This document shows positions 10,436-20,017 of a stretch of 40,816 nucleotides of DNA, one piece after another. A model generated the notes under the pieces. That model ran no database searches and was not told where the DNA came from. It saw only the letters and a list, made by a program, of their open reading frames with translations. Made by a program: the position numbers and the translations under genes. Numbering within the stretch: the stretch's first letter is position 1; every line of letters begins with the position of its first letter. This DNA comes from an uncultured Eudoraea sp. (GTDB lineage Bacteria; Bacteroidota; Bacteroidia; Flavobacteriales; Flavobacteriaceae): contig CAMYJF010000026.1 in NCBI GenBank assembly GCA_947258555.1, forward strand, positions 1-40,816, given 5' to 3'.

Positions 10436-12895
10436 ATGAAAAAATTCTACACTGGCCTTCTGAGCCTTTTCTGTTTATCCCTGTTTGGACAAGCCCTGCA
10501 ATCGCCATCCGATTTTCTCGGATATGAGCTCGGCACCCAATTTACAAGGCATCACGAAGTAGTAGATTATTACGAACAAGTTGCCAGGGCCGAACCGGGT
10601 CGTGTCAAACTCATCAGCTACGGAAAAACAAATGAACGCAGGCCCTTGCTTTTAGCCTACCTGAGTTCGGCAGAGAATATGGCAAATCTGGAAGAGATCC
10701 GCCAGGCGCATTTAGCCAGCACTACAGGTGGACCCGTTTCTGAAAAAGCCATCGTGTGGCTTAGCTATAATGTTCATGGAAATGAGAGCGTGAGTACAGA
10801 GGCATCGATGCAAACCATCTATGAGCTGCTGACAAAGAAAGCCGACTACCTTGAAAATACAGTTGTGATCATGGATCCCTGCATCAACCCGGATGGCCGA
10901 GACCGCTATGTAAACTGGTATAATCAATACAAGAATACCCCGTTTAATGTAGATCCCAACAGTAAGGAACATCACGAAGGATGGTGGAGCGGTCGGAGTA
11001 ATCACTATATGTTCGACCTGAATCGGGATTGGGCATGGCTTTCCCAGGTAGAGAGTCAGCAGCGCCTAAAAAAATTCAATGAATGGCTGCCGCATATCCA
11101 TGTGGATTTCCATGAGCAAGGTGTAAATAATCCATATTTCTTTGCCCCGGCAGCGCAGCCTTATCACGAGGTTATAACCCAGTTTCAACGCGATTTCCAG
11201 GAAACGATCGGCAGGAACCACGCCCGGTATTTTGATGCTAATGGCTGGTTCTATTTTACAAAGGAAGTCTTCGATCTCTTTTATCCCAGCTATGGGGATA
11301 CCTATCCTACCTATAACGGAGGTATCGGCATGACCTATGAGCAGGGAGGCAGTGGCCGCGCCGGACTTGGCGTAATAACAGCTATTAAGGATACCCTGAC
11401 CTTACAAGACAGGATATCCCATCATCATACAACCGGCCTTTCCACAGTTGAAGTAGCTAAGAACAATGCCGGGCGTTTAACCGAAGAATTCCAAAAATTC
11501 TATCAGCGTAATAATTTCAAATACAAAAGCTACTTGCTGGATGGTGGGATAGATCAACTCACACAACTGGCAAGCCTGCTTGATAAACACCAGATCAAAT
11601 ACGGTAAGGGATCCGGAGTTTCTGCCAAAGGCTATAATTACAAAACAGGCCAAAACGGTAGTATAAGGGGTGGAGAAAACAGCCTGCTGATATCTGCTAA
11701 CCAGACTAAAGGCACCCTGGTTAAAGTACTTTTCGAGCCTGATGCCAAGTTAGTGGATTCGCTGACTTATGATATAACAGCCTGGTCCCTCCCCTATGCC
11801 TATGGCCTGAATGCCGTTGCCTCTGAGTCGGATCTCGGACAAGGAAATGGTAACTGGGAGAAAGGATCGGTGACCGCTTTGGATGTGAATACCAATGCAT
11901 ATGCCTATGTGACAGATTGGAACAGTATGGATGACGCCCGTTTCCTTGCCGACCTGCTCAAAAAAGGAATCCGCATTCGCAAGGCACATAAATCGTTTCA
12001 ACTTGAAGGAAAGAAGTATGCGCGTGGCAGTTTGATCATCACCCGTGCCGACAATGATGGCAAGCTTGATTTCCTTAACAGCCTAAAGGAAGCAGCCCAA
12101 AAACACAATAAAGACATCACCCCGGTTCAAACCGGATTTGTAGACAGCGGCAAGGACTTTGGCTCCTTCTATGTGGATATGATACCCAAAGCTAAAATAG
12201 CCTTGCTATCGGGCAATCCGGCAAGTACCCTCCGCTTTGGGGAGATCTGGCATTTCTTTGAACAGCAACTGCATTATCCTTTAACTGTGATCGATGCAGA
12301 TTATATTAACGGGGTAGACATGGCAGACTATGATGTCCTGATCCTGCCCGATGGCTGGGGTTACGGCAAATTTATGAATGAAGATCGTTTAAAGGAACTA
12401 AAAACATGGGTGCGGGAAGGCGGCAGGTTGATCGCCATGGGCCGATCCATCAAAGCCATTGATGGTGATGATGGTTTTAGTATAAAACTCAAAGAAGCCG
12501 AGAAAGAAGAGTCGGAGGAAAAAGTGGCACCCTTTGACAGCTCCCAACGCGAACAAATGAAAACTGCGATCACCGGGGCGATCTTTAAAACACGTGTAGA
12601 TACGTCTAACCCCTTGGCATATGGCTATGGGGACACCTATTTCACCTTAAAACTCGGTAATGATTCCTATAAATATTTAAAACGGGGAACGGCGGTATAC
12701 CTGGAAGACCAAACAAAGCCTTATTCCGGATTCGCCGGCAGTGAGGCGCAGAAAAAATTGGGGAAAACCCTCGTTTTCGGCATGGAGAACCACGGTCGCG
12801 GAGAAGTGGTTTATATGGTAGATAACCCCTTATTCAGAGCCTTCTGGGAAGGCGGCAAATTGTTCTTTGCAAATGCCCTGTTTATGGTAGATTAA
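10436..12895 (+). CDS. Secreted M14-family zinc carboxypeptidase with C-terminal GATase-like domain
   Basis: An 819-residue exported protein (signal peptide 1-19, ending LFGQ). Residues about 30-330 form the M14 carboxypeptidase domain. Zinc ligands His114 and Glu117 lie in VHGNES and His226 in VDFHEQG. NPDGRDR (151-157) is the conserved substrate-binding motif, and Glu302 in TYEQGG is the likely catalytic base. The segment between NPDGRDR and NHYMFDLNRDW is complete here, including the EHHEGWWSGR stretch (178-187). The C-terminal part (about 585-690) resembles a class I glutamine-amidotransferase/ThuA-like fold (KIALLSGNP, YDVLILPDGWG, WVREGGRLIAMG) without a clear catalytic Cys. It probably digests peptides in the periplasm or outside the cell. 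A second, broken paralogue lies at 38203-40673. Confidence 0.93.
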   Translation: MKKFYTGLLSLFCLSLFGQALQSPSDFLGYELGTQFTRHHEVVDYYEQVARAEPGRVKLISYGKTNERRPLLLAYLSSAENMANLEEIRQAHLASTTGGPVSEKAIVWLSYNVHGNESVSTEASMQTIYELLTKKADYLENTVVIMDPCINPDGRDRYVNWYNQYKNTPFNVDPNSKEHHEGWWSGRSNHYMFDLNRDWAWLSQVESQQRLKKFNEWLPHIHVDFHEQGVNNPYFFAPAAQPYHEVITQFQRDFQETIGRNHARYFDANGWFYFTKEVFDLFYPSYGDTYPTYNGGIGMTYEQGGSGRAGLGVITAIKDTLTLQDRISHHHTTGLSTVEVAKNNAGRLTEEFQKFYQRNNFKYKSYLLDGGIDQLTQLASLLDKHQIKYGKGSGVSAKGYNYKTGQNGSIRGGENSLLISANQTKGTLVKVLFEPDAKLVDSLTYDITAWSLPYAYGLNAVASESDLGQGNGNWEKGSVTALDVNTNAYAYVTDWNSMDDARFLADLLKKGIRIRKAHKSFQLEGKKYARGSLIITRADNDGKLDFLNSLKEAAQKHNKDITPVQTGFVDSGKDFGSFYVDMIPKAKIALLSGNPASTLRFGEIWHFFEQQLHYPLTVIDADYINGVDMADYDVLILPDGWGYGKFMNEDRLKELKTWVREGGRLIAMGRSIKAIDGDDGFSIKLKEAEKEESEEKVAPFDSSQREQMKTAITGAIFKTRVDTSNPLAYGYGDTYFTLKLGNDSYKYLKRGTAVYLEDQTKPYSGFAGSEAQKKLGKTLVFGMENHGRGEVVYMVDNPLFRAFWEGGKLFFANALFMVD

Positions 12896-12931
12896 AAAAT
12901 ATTTGTTCACTGAATTCAATTCTTCTAATAA

Positions 12932-14548
12932 GTGCTGACAAAAGAAGAAAAAAGGATTTTTAGGCAGGACCTGTTCCAATATCTCGACGGACTTGGGGCC
13001 GGCCCATCGACATACGTACTTTTCAAAAATGGTATTTTGGAACATATCATTCACAAGGGGCGTGTGAACCTATCTTCTATAGCTGCTGATTTCAAAGCCA
13101 ATGAAGGCTATTTAAATGTGGCACTCCGACTTATGGCTTCCCAGGGGTGGCTGCTGCATGAAGTTGATAACACTACTGATAAGGTTGTCTATTACATTAC
13201 TGAGAAAACAAGCTATTTACACGCCCATTGTGAGCTATACAAGGAAGTCTATGAACTCTTGTTACTCTCCGGCAAGTACCACAAGCGCTTGTTTGATAAG
13301 GAACCTTTTGACATATGGCTTGGTATTTCCAATAAGTTCAGAACGGGTTATGGAATTACGCTCTCCGATGATCCAGTAGAACAGGAAGTCCAGGCACAAA
13401 TACTCAAGCATATTGAAGGCATGCTGATGGCACCCTCACTGGTCGCACTGGGAATGAATGGGATGTTCCATCAGTATTTTATGGAGCATTCATTTAAGGC
13501 CGAGGAATTCCACCAGGATCCTGAAAGTTTTACCTCATTATTAGATTTCTTTGCCCACCTGGGCTGGTTCCGACGCAAGAACGACACCTTCCAGTTTACT
13601 GAAAAAGGTTTGTTCTTTGCAAAAAGAGCCTCTGCTTTTGGTGTGACTGTTTCCTATAATCCCACTTTCAGAAATATAGAAACCTTGCTATTCGGGGATC
13701 CGTATGAGATGTGGAATGTAGCTGAAGGACAGCCGGAAAAACATGTAGATCGGGCTATGAATGTTTGGGGAAGCGGCGGTGCCCACTCCGCCTACTTTAA
13801 GAAAGTAGATGACATCATCATTGCCTTCTTCAATAAACCTATTCACGAACAACCCAAGGGCATCGTGGATATGGGATGCGGGAATGGGGCCTATCTGGAA
13901 CATTTATTTGATGTCATCGAGCAACGCACTCAACGCGGAAAGATCCTGGATGAATACCCCTTATTTCTTGTGGGTGCCGACTTCAATGAGGTGGCTTTGA
14001 AAGTAACCCGTGCCAATCTTATAAATGCAGACATCTGGGCAAAAGTGATCAAAGGGGATATCAGCAGGCCTGATCTCCTGGCAAAAGACCTGGAGGAAAA
14101 CTACGGCATGGATCTGGGCGATTTGCTAAACGTACGCACCTTCCTGGACCACAATCGTATTTGGGAAGACCCGCCTGAGAATGGTTCAAACAAACGCAGC
14201 ACATCAACCGGAGCATACGCCTACCGGGGCAATAGACTTTCGAATACACTTGTAGAAAAAAATCTGACCGAGCACTTAAAACGCTGGACGCCCTATCTAA
14301 AAAAGTTCGGCTTGCTGGTTATAGAATTGCACACCATCCCCCCACTAGTAACAGCCGCTAATCTGGGCAGAACAGCTGCCACGGCCTATGATGCCACTCA
14401 TGGATTTTCGGATCAGTATATTGTAGAGGTCGATGTGTTTCACCGAGTTGCCCGCGAAGCGGGACTGATCCTGGATACAGATCATTTTAGCAAATTCCCC
14501 AATTCAGAACTGGCTACCGTGAGCATCAATTTATTCAAAGCATCTTAA
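12932..14548 (+). CDS. Class I SAM-dependent methyltransferase with N-terminal winged-helix-like region
   Basis: A 538-residue protein starting at GTG (LTKEEKRIFRQDLF); no in-frame ATG fits as well. Residues about 30-95 (GILEHIIHKGRVNLSSIAADF...LRLMASQGWL) and 200-235 (LLDFFAHLGWF...FTEKGLFFA) look like winged-helix dimerisation units, as in O-methyltransferases. The SAM-binding motif I is VDMGCGNGAY (312-321), and motif II is VGADFNEVALKVTRANL. Later segments (GDLLNVRTFLDHNR, LVIELHTIPP) agree with a Rossmann methyltransferase. The layout recalls methyltransferases related to polyketide assembly enzymes, but no biosynthetic genes surround it. The substrate is unknown. It starts 36 nt after the M14 gene and may share its transcript. 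Confidence 0.82.
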   Translation: MLTKEEKRIFRQDLFQYLDGLGAGPSTYVLFKNGILEHIIHKGRVNLSSIAADFKANEGYLNVALRLMASQGWLLHEVDNTTDKVVYYITEKTSYLHAHCELYKEVYELLLLSGKYHKRLFDKEPFDIWLGISNKFRTGYGITLSDDPVEQEVQAQILKHIEGMLMAPSLVALGMNGMFHQYFMEHSFKAEEFHQDPESFTSLLDFFAHLGWFRRKNDTFQFTEKGLFFAKRASAFGVTVSYNPTFRNIETLLFGDPYEMWNVAEGQPEKHVDRAMNVWGSGGAHSAYFKKVDDIIIAFFNKPIHEQPKGIVDMGCGNGAYLEHLFDVIEQRTQRGKILDEYPLFLVGADFNEVALKVTRANLINADIWAKVIKGDISRPDLLAKDLEENYGMDLGDLLNVRTFLDHNRIWEDPPENGSNKRSTSTGAYAYRGNRLSNTLVEKNLTEHLKRWTPYLKKFGLLVIELHTIPPLVTAANLGRTAATAYDATHGFSDQYIVEVDVFHRVAREAGLILDTDHFSKFPNSELATVSINLFKAS

Positions 14549-14560
14549 CACCCAATTTGA

Positions 14561-15610
14561 TCAGTAGATCATAAAAGAGACCAAAGCGATACCTGCAAAG
14601 GCTACTGGCACTATGATCAGCATAAAAACGAAGGTTACAATGTTCGCCTTTACAATAGCCCCGATCCATCTGCTCCTATAAAAATTCCTGAGCGCGAGGA
14701 TCAGGTAAACAATAAAGGAGAGGAAAAAGAGGAATTCGATCCACAATGGAATATCAAAGACCATTTCAGCAAGTAACAACACGCAAAATGCAGTGAACAG
14801 AAAGGTAAAGAAATAGAAACTGAACACCATATGATGGGCAAAGCTCGCCCTGCGCCAATAAAATATCTTTAGAAGAATAGCAAAGAATGGTAACATAAAG
14901 AACATGGCGATCGGAATCGTATCATATAATGTTTGCAAAATACCATCGCCTTTTTGTTGGTAGAATTTCAATAGCTGAGCATAAAACATTCGTTTGAATC
15001 CACCTGCATCCTCCTCCATGCCCATGGCCTCCAATTTCTCTTCTTCCGGTGCATTGATCTTAATTAAGGAATCTAATTTACTTCGGTCAAAAGAAAAGCT
15101 CATTTCCGGTCGCCCTTTTCCTGAAGCAATGGCAGAATCGATCTCCTGAGCGTCTTCATCTGAGATGCCCATAAATTTCCTGTTTTCTTTAAACGCCTCC
15201 CTGGCTTTTTCTATAGCTATTGAATCTTGTTCTATGTTAATTGAATCCGGGACTATTTCTTTATCAAATCCTTTTTTAAGCGCCTGGCTTACCTGGCTGT
15301 CTGCCTTTCTGATACTAAAGGAGAATATAAAAAAGAAGAGAACTGAGAAGAAGAGATAGAATTGCGCTGGATGCAAATAGGACAATCGCTTTCCATCCAC
15401 AAATCGGCGTGCAAGGACCCCAGGTTTGAACATCAAAGGGAAAAAACTTCTGAAAAAACGGGCATCGATGGAAAAGAAATTCTCGATCGTATTGTGGAAC
15501 AGGATCCCGAAAGTGAGATTATCCGCTAATTCCTGGCCGCATTCCGGGCAGAACCGGTAATCCGGTTCGCAGGGAGTCTCGCAATTTTTACAACGCCTTT
15601 GATCGGTCAT
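14561..15610 (-). CDS. DUF3667 membrane protein with N-terminal zinc ribbon
   Basis: A 349-residue integral membrane protein. It begins with a zinc ribbon (Cys7, Cys10, Cys21, Cys24 in CKNC and CPECG), then the DUF3667 signature TIENFFSIDARFFRSFFPLMFKPG and YLHPAQFYLFFSVLFFFIF (first membrane helix about 85-100). A charged, mostly soluble stretch of about 120 residues follows, and then four more hydrophobic helices between about 230 and 349. The function is unknown. It converges on the methyltransferase gene (12-nt gap) and lies upstream of rny in the opposite-facing block. Confidence 0.85.
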   Translation of the reverse strand: MTDQRRCKNCETPCEPDYRFCPECGQELADNLTFGILFHNTIENFFSIDARFFRSFFPLMFKPGVLARRFVDGKRLSYLHPAQFYLFFSVLFFFIFSFSIRKADSQVSQALKKGFDKEIVPDSINIEQDSIAIEKAREAFKENRKFMGISDEDAQEIDSAIASGKGRPEMSFSFDRSKLDSLIKINAPEEEKLEAMGMEEDAGGFKRMFYAQLLKFYQQKGDGILQTLYDTIPIAMFFMLPFFAILLKIFYWRRASFAHHMVFSFYFFTFLFTAFCVLLLAEMVFDIPLWIEFLFFLSFIVYLILALRNFYRSRWIGAIVKANIVTFVFMLIIVPVAFAGIALVSFMIY

Positions 15611-15706
15611 CGGTTTGGTTTCGATAAAAGTAAGAACTTCTTTCGAAATTCAAATACAATCGTATTGACTGTCTTGCCCTCAATTAGGGTTTTTTGTATC
15701 ACCCTG

Positions 15707-17275
15707 TTATTTTGCAACATTCACAGAGCGTGTCTCCCGGATCACTGTGACCTTTACCTGGCCCGGGTAAGTCATATCTGTCTGGATCTTTTGGGAGATC
15801 TCAAAGGACAATTGGGCAGCTTTCTCATCACTGACCTTTTCACTTTCAACAATGACCCTCAATTCTCTTCCCGCTTGAATAGCATAAGCCTTTTGTACAC
15901 CGTTAAAGGCGAAGGCGATATCCTCAAGATCCTTAAGTCTTTGTATGTACGAATCCAGCACTTGCCTTCTTGCGCCCGGTCTCGCACCGCTGATCGCATC
16001 ACAAACCTGAATGATGGGTGAGATCAAGGTATTCATTTCAATTTCATCGTGGTGGGCTCCGATGGCATTACACACATCTTTCTTTTCACCATATTTTTCA
16101 GCCCATTGCATACCCAGGATAGCATGAGGCGTTTCCACTTCGCTTTCTACAAAGGGGACTTTTCCGATATCATGTAGCAAACCGGCGCGTTTTGCCATCT
16201 TCGCATTTAAGCCCAGTTCTGCCGCCATGATGCCGCAGAGTTTAGCGACCTCCCTGGAGTGCTGCAGTAAATTCTGTCCGTAAGAAGAACGATACTTCAT
16301 ACGCCCCACTGCCTTGATCAATTCCGGGTGCAGTCCGTGGATACCTAAGTCTATAACGGTGCGTTTTCCTACTTCAACGATCTCCTGTTCGATCTGTTTT
16401 TCGGTTTTCTTCACGATCTCCTCTATCCGCGCAGGGTGGATCCTTCCATCGGTCACCAGCTTATGTAAAGACAGCCTGGCTACTTCCCTTCTTACCGAAT
16501 CAAAACAAGAGAGAATAATGGCTTCAGGGGTATCATCTACAATGATCTCCACCCCGGTTGCCGATTCAATAGCCCTGATATTCCGGCCTTCACGGCCAAT
16601 GATCCGGCCTTTCACATCGTCTGATTCCAGGTTAAAAACCGAGACACAGTTCTCTATGGTCTCTTCGGTACCAATCCGTTGAATCGTATTTATGATGACT
16701 TTTTTGGCTTCCTGCTGTGCCGTTAGCTTGGCTTCTTCCATGGTGGTCTGGAGGTACGCCATGGCATCTGTCTTTGCCGTTTCTTTAAGCGATTCCAACA
16801 GCTGGCTCTTTGCATCCTCTGCTGAAAGTCCGGAGATAACCTCTAATTGCTGAACCTGACTTTTATGCAGTTTTTCAAGTTCAGACTGTTTCTTTTCGTA
16901 AAAATCCCGTTTATGGGTTACTTCCTTTAACTGGCCCTCCAACTGTTCGTTAAGCTTCTTTTTCTTTGCCAGTTCACTGCTTACTTGCGACTCTTTATCG
17001 CGGGTTCTTTTCTCTGCTTCACCTATCTTTTTATCCTTATTGATGATAACCTTTTCGTGTTCTGCTTTTAATTCCAGAAACTTCTCTTTGGCCTGGAAGA
17101 TCTTGTCTTTCTTTATTCCTTCCCCTTCTTTCTGCGCGTCCTTGACAATTCGTGAAGCTTCTCTTTTGGCATTTATTAGGGTTTTAGAAGCTTTTCCTTT
17201 TTCCAATAATTTGGCGATTATAAAGCCGATAAGTAACCCAATACCCAGACCGATCGCTATAGTTGTAACATCCAT
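15707..17275 (-). CDS. rny: Ribonuclease Y
   Basis: RNase Y is a membrane-anchored endoribonuclease that starts mRNA decay. The start at 17275 ([13 protein letters not shown]) puts the membrane helix at residues 4-21, as the family expects; an ATG seven codons upstream is less likely. The protein has 522 residues. In order: a long coiled coil (about 28-200), a KH domain with [15 protein letters not shown] (223-237), and an HD domain with LLQHSREVA (His339) and LLHDIGK (His368, Asp369). The terminus ...[19 protein letters not shown] is typical. It lies just downstream of a 6S-like RNA with its U-run terminator, so transcription past that terminator or a promoter of its own is needed. Confidence 0.96.
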   Translation of the reverse strand: MDVTTIAIGLGIGLLIGFIIAKLLEKGKASKTLINAKREASRIVKDAQKEGEGIKKDKIFQAKEKFLELKAEHEKVIINKDKKIGEAEKRTRDKESQVSSELAKKKKLNEQLEGQLKEVTHKRDFYEKKQSELEKLHKSQVQQLEVISGLSAEDAKSQLLESLKETAKTDAMAYLQTTMEEAKLTAQQEAKKVIINTIQRIGTEETIENCVSVFNLESDDVKGRIIGREGRNIRAIESATGVEIIVDDTPEAIILSCFDSVRREVARLSLHKLVTDGRIHPARIEEIVKKTEKQIEQEIVEVGKRTVIDLGIHGLHPELIKAVGRMKYRSSYGQNLLQHSREVAKLCGIMAAELGLNAKMAKRAGLLHDIGKVPFVESEVETPHAILGMQWAEKYGEKKDVCNAIGAHHDEIEMNTLISPIIQVCDAISGARPGARRQVLDSYIQRLKDLEDIAFAFNGVQKAYAIQAGRELRVIVESEKVSDEKAAQLSFEISQKIQTDMTYPGQVKVTVIRETRSVNVAK

Positions 17276-17334
17276 TGTATTCCATTTTATCGTCACTTTT
17301 AGAGCTCTGCAGGGTGTCCACTTGGATGTACTCT

Positions 17335-17502
17335 AAAAAAAAAGCCCACATCGATGAAGTTTTGTACAAACTCCATTAAACAGGTTTAGGGCTAACAGCT
17401 TGCTCAAGGATCCTCTACAAGGAGGCCTGCTTTTACAAACTAAACTCACCCTTTTCAAACAAATTAGTGTTGAGTTTGTCAAAAATTATTACCAATGTGG
17501 GC
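17335..17502 (-). ncRNA. ssrS: 6S RNA-like gene (ssrS)
   Basis: The minus strand folds as a long imperfect hairpin. GCCCACAU (from 17502) pairs with AUGUGGGC (ending 17344) to close an RNA of about 159 nt. ACAAACUC pairs with GAGUUUGU further in, GUUUAG pairs with CUAAAC, and AGCAG/CUGUU and CCUC/GAGG make the apical arms. A run of nine U follows at once (17343-17335). Size, a single bulged rod and the U-run end fit 6S RNA, which binds housekeeping RNA polymerase. Position supports it: 6S genes lie next to zapA in many bacteria, and zapA ends 28 nt upstream. The identification is by structure and context, not by a covariance search. Confidence 0.72.
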
Positions 17503-17529
17503 AGTAACTTAATTATTTAAAAGAACATA

Positions 17530-17826
17530 TTATTTCATCTCCAATTTGGCACTGATCAATTCATCCAACGCTTTTAAGCGCTCAGTGGCATGGAGGGTAT
17601 CTTCAGACGAACTTATACCGCGTTGCTCTATTTTGGAAGCAAACTGCAGGGCACACATGGCAAGTACATCTTGCTTGTCCCTTACGGCATAATTCTTCTC
17701 AAAACGCTTAGCCAGTTGTTCGATATTCTTGGCTGCTTTTCGCAAGCCTTCTTCCTGGCTTGGATCAATGGTTAACGGATACACCCTATCCGCAATTGAA
17801 AGCTTAATCTTGAGCTTCTCCCCCAT
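17530..17826 (-). CDS. zapA: Cell division protein ZapA
   Basis: ZapA binds FtsZ and bundles its filaments at the division ring. This 98-residue protein has the family's N-terminal LKIKLSIADRVYPLTIDPSQEEGLRKAAKNIEQ and the C-terminal helical part with VLAMCALQFASKIEQ. It is preceded by a 96-residue coiled-coil gene (15-nt gap) and followed by the 6S-like RNA. The three probably share the promoter at about 18156-18186. Confidence 0.93.
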   Translation of the reverse strand: MGEKLKIKLSIADRVYPLTIDPSQEEGLRKAAKNIEQLAKRFEKNYAVRDKQDVLAMCALQFASKIEQRGISSSEDTLHATERLKALDELISAKLEMK

Positions 17827-17841
17827 ATTTTCCTTGTAAAC

Positions 17842-18132
17842 TTATTCGGCCAATTGTGCTATGCAATGGTCTATTTCCCGAATAAGTGAATTTATTTTGA
17901 GCTTTGCTTCTGTCTTGTCATTTTCACTACCCACCATAGAACTTGCGAGCTTTAGGGAGTTATATTTTTCCTCCCATTCAGAAGCCGTGACCTCGGTAGA
18001 ATTGTGCTCATTCTTCAGCGATTCCAATTCTACTTCCAACTTCGAGTTGGTCTGCCCGAGCACATCTATTTTGTGCAGGAGCTTGCTAATTTTATTCTCG
18101 AGGGCATCTACGATTTCTGATAAATCGCTCAT
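17842..18132 (-). CDS. Small coiled-coil protein upstream of zapA
   Basis: A 96-residue, almost wholly helical protein with heptad-like spacing (IVDALENKISKLLHKIDVL, NSKLEVELESLKNE) and a conserved-looking end LKINSLIREIDHCIAQLAE. There is no signal peptide or membrane helix. Its length, coiled coil and place directly before zapA recall ZapB, but sequence likeness to ZapB cannot be shown here. A division-ring partner of ZapA is an inference from position. It is first in the transcript that includes zapA and the 6S-like RNA. Confidence 0.8.
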   Translation of the reverse strand: MSDLSEIVDALENKISKLLHKIDVLGQTNSKLEVELESLKNEHNSTEVTASEWEEKYNSLKLASSMVGSENDKTEAKLKINSLIREIDHCIAQLAE

Positions 18133-18155
18133 ACAATCATCCTATGCGTTATACA

Positions 18156-18186
18156 CAAAGTTAACATTCCGAAAAGGACTTCGCAA
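18156..18186 (-). promoter_or_regulatory. Bacteroidota-type promoter for the coiled-coil gene, zapA and 6S-like RNA
   Basis: The minus strand has TTG (18184-18186), 20 nt, then TAACTTTG (18156-18163). This fits the TTG-N17-23-TAnnTTTG promoter of Bacteroidota. Transcription would start near 18150, about 20 nt before the first ATG (18132). Confidence 0.6.
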
Positions 18187-18321
18187 TACTTTTAACCATA
18201 ATTATTCTGGGCCTTATTCTTAAGGCAAAAAGGAGTCAGCCCTTTATTTTTGGCATATTTTATGCAATCCTATCGTATTCAATTAAATGGGTTTAATTAT
18301 TTTCGCACCAATATTTGGGCC

Positions 18322-20013
18322 ATGAAAATTGTTCTTAGCATTCTATTCTTCTTCTTGGTCAGTACTGTTTATGGACAATACGAGTACCCCCAAAACACCT
18401 TTAGGTCTCCTTTGGATATTCCGCTTATCTTATCCGGTACATTTGGAGAATTACGATCGAACCACTTCCACGCCGGCATTGATATCAAAACCCAAAAGAG
18501 AACAGGTTTACCTATTTACGCCATAGCAGATGGGACTGTCAGCCGGATCAAGATCTCACATTGGGGCTATGGAAAGGCTTTATATATAGCACATCCCAAT
18601 GGATATACTTCGGTCTATGCACACCTTAAAAATTTCTCCCCTGAGATCGAGGCCTACATTAAAAAGATCCAATACGAACGTAAATCCTATGAGATCGAAG
18701 TTTTCCCTGATTACGGGGAACTCAATGTAGTTAAAGACGAAGTAATGGCCTATACCGGGAATACTGGCGGATCATCGGGTCCACATCTCCATTTTGAGAT
18801 CCGAAGCAGCATCACAGAAAAACCGACCAACCCATTGCTCTACGGCATTGATGTGAAAGATCAAACAAAGCCTACCATCAATAATTTATACGCCTATCCA
18901 CTTAGTAGCAATGCCCAGGTAAACCAGCAGCAGACCAAAGTACAGATCCCAATCACAAGACAAAAAGATGGGACATACAGGGCCAATACAGTCCTTGCCC
19001 AAGGAACCATTGGTTTTGGGATAAATGCCTATGACAGACAAGACCTGGCAACGAATAGAAATGGACTTTTTGCCGTAGAACAAAAAGTAGATGGGAAAGT
19101 CATCTGCCAATACGATTTTGAAACCTTCTCATTTTCTGAATCCCGTTATATTAACACCTTTATAGATTACGATCATTTTGGCAGGCACCGCCAACGTATT
19201 CAGTTGTTTTATCTGTCAGAAGGCAATGAACTAGGCATATACAATACGCTCGTTAATGAGGGTAAATTGCAAGTGGTGGCTGGTAGGACCTATGAAGTGG
19301 AAGTGGGGCTCACAGATATTAAAGGCAATGAAACAACCCTGATCATACCTGTAGAAGGTCGCAATAGCTCGTTGCAACAAATAGAAAAGGAAAGCCCGTC
19401 TGGCCAGTATATCAAAGCCTCTAAACCCAATAATTTTGACTTGGATGGAGCCCGGGTATACTTTCCCGCAAATACATTTTACAAAGACTATTACGCGAAC
19501 CTGATCCCGGGGAAGGACACCGTCACCATACATAATAATCGAATTCCCGCTCATAAGAACTTCACGCTTACTTTTGATGTCGCCTCCTATCCTGAGTCGG
19601 TTCGCAAGAAGATGTTTATTGCCAGGCTGGATAGAAAAGGAAGGCCCGATTTCATGAAAACATATAAACGCGGGAATACATTTACCACCCGTACACGCAG
19701 CCTGGGTACTTTTACATTGGCTAAGGACAGCGTGCCACCTTCCATCAGGGCTAAAAATTTCAAAGACAAGCAGTGGCTGACAAATTATCACTACCTCAGC
19801 CTGCGCATCTCAGATGATCTCAGCGGGATCAATACGTATTCTGCCACCCTAAACGGACAGTGGATCCTCATGGAATATGAACCAAAGACCAAAACTATTA
19901 CGTATAACTTTGATGACAAGATCTTGAATACTACCCAATGCGACCTCAGGGTAGAAGTAACCGATAACGTAGGGAATACTTCAATGTTTAGAAGTGTCTT
20001 TTTCAGGAAATAG
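18322..20013 (+). CDS. Secreted M23-family (LytM-type) metallopeptidase
   Basis: A 563-residue exported protein. The start at 18322 (MKIVLSILFFFLVSTVYGQ) is chosen because it opens directly with a signal peptide (1-19); an ATG at 18250 would put 24 residues in front of it. The LytM domain comes first: HAGID with His50 and Asp54, HPNGYTSVYAHL (91-102), and HLHFE with His155/His157. These complete the zinc site of an active M23 endopeptidase that cuts peptidoglycan cross-bridges. An insertion (about 105-140) interrupts the domain between HL and the GNTGGSSGPHLHFE motif. Residues 200-563 are beta-rich Ig-like repeats. Its 3' end lies 4 nt before the start of the next gene. Confidence 0.93.
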   Translation: MKIVLSILFFFLVSTVYGQYEYPQNTFRSPLDIPLILSGTFGELRSNHFHAGIDIKTQKRTGLPIYAIADGTVSRIKISHWGYGKALYIAHPNGYTSVYAHLKNFSPEIEAYIKKIQYERKSYEIEVFPDYGELNVVKDEVMAYTGNTGGSSGPHLHFEIRSSITEKPTNPLLYGIDVKDQTKPTINNLYAYPLSSNAQVNQQQTKVQIPITRQKDGTYRANTVLAQGTIGFGINAYDRQDLATNRNGLFAVEQKVDGKVICQYDFETFSFSESRYINTFIDYDHFGRHRQRIQLFYLSEGNELGIYNTLVNEGKLQVVAGRTYEVEVGLTDIKGNETTLIIPVEGRNSSLQQIEKESPSGQYIKASKPNNFDLDGARVYFPANTFYKDYYANLIPGKDTVTIHNNRIPAHKNFTLTFDVASYPESVRKKMFIARLDRKGRPDFMKTYKRGNTFTTRTRSLGTFTLAKDSVPPSIRAKNFKDKQWLTNYHYLSLRISDDLSGINTYSATLNGQWILMEYEPKTKTITYNFDDKILNTTQCDLRVEVTDNVGNTSMFRSVFFRK

Positions 20014-20017
20014 ATAT

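Noticed and set aside
19231-19791. A 186-codon minus-strand frame inside the M23 peptidase gene
   Set aside because: No family likeness; lies opposite the beta-rich C-terminal region of the peptidase.
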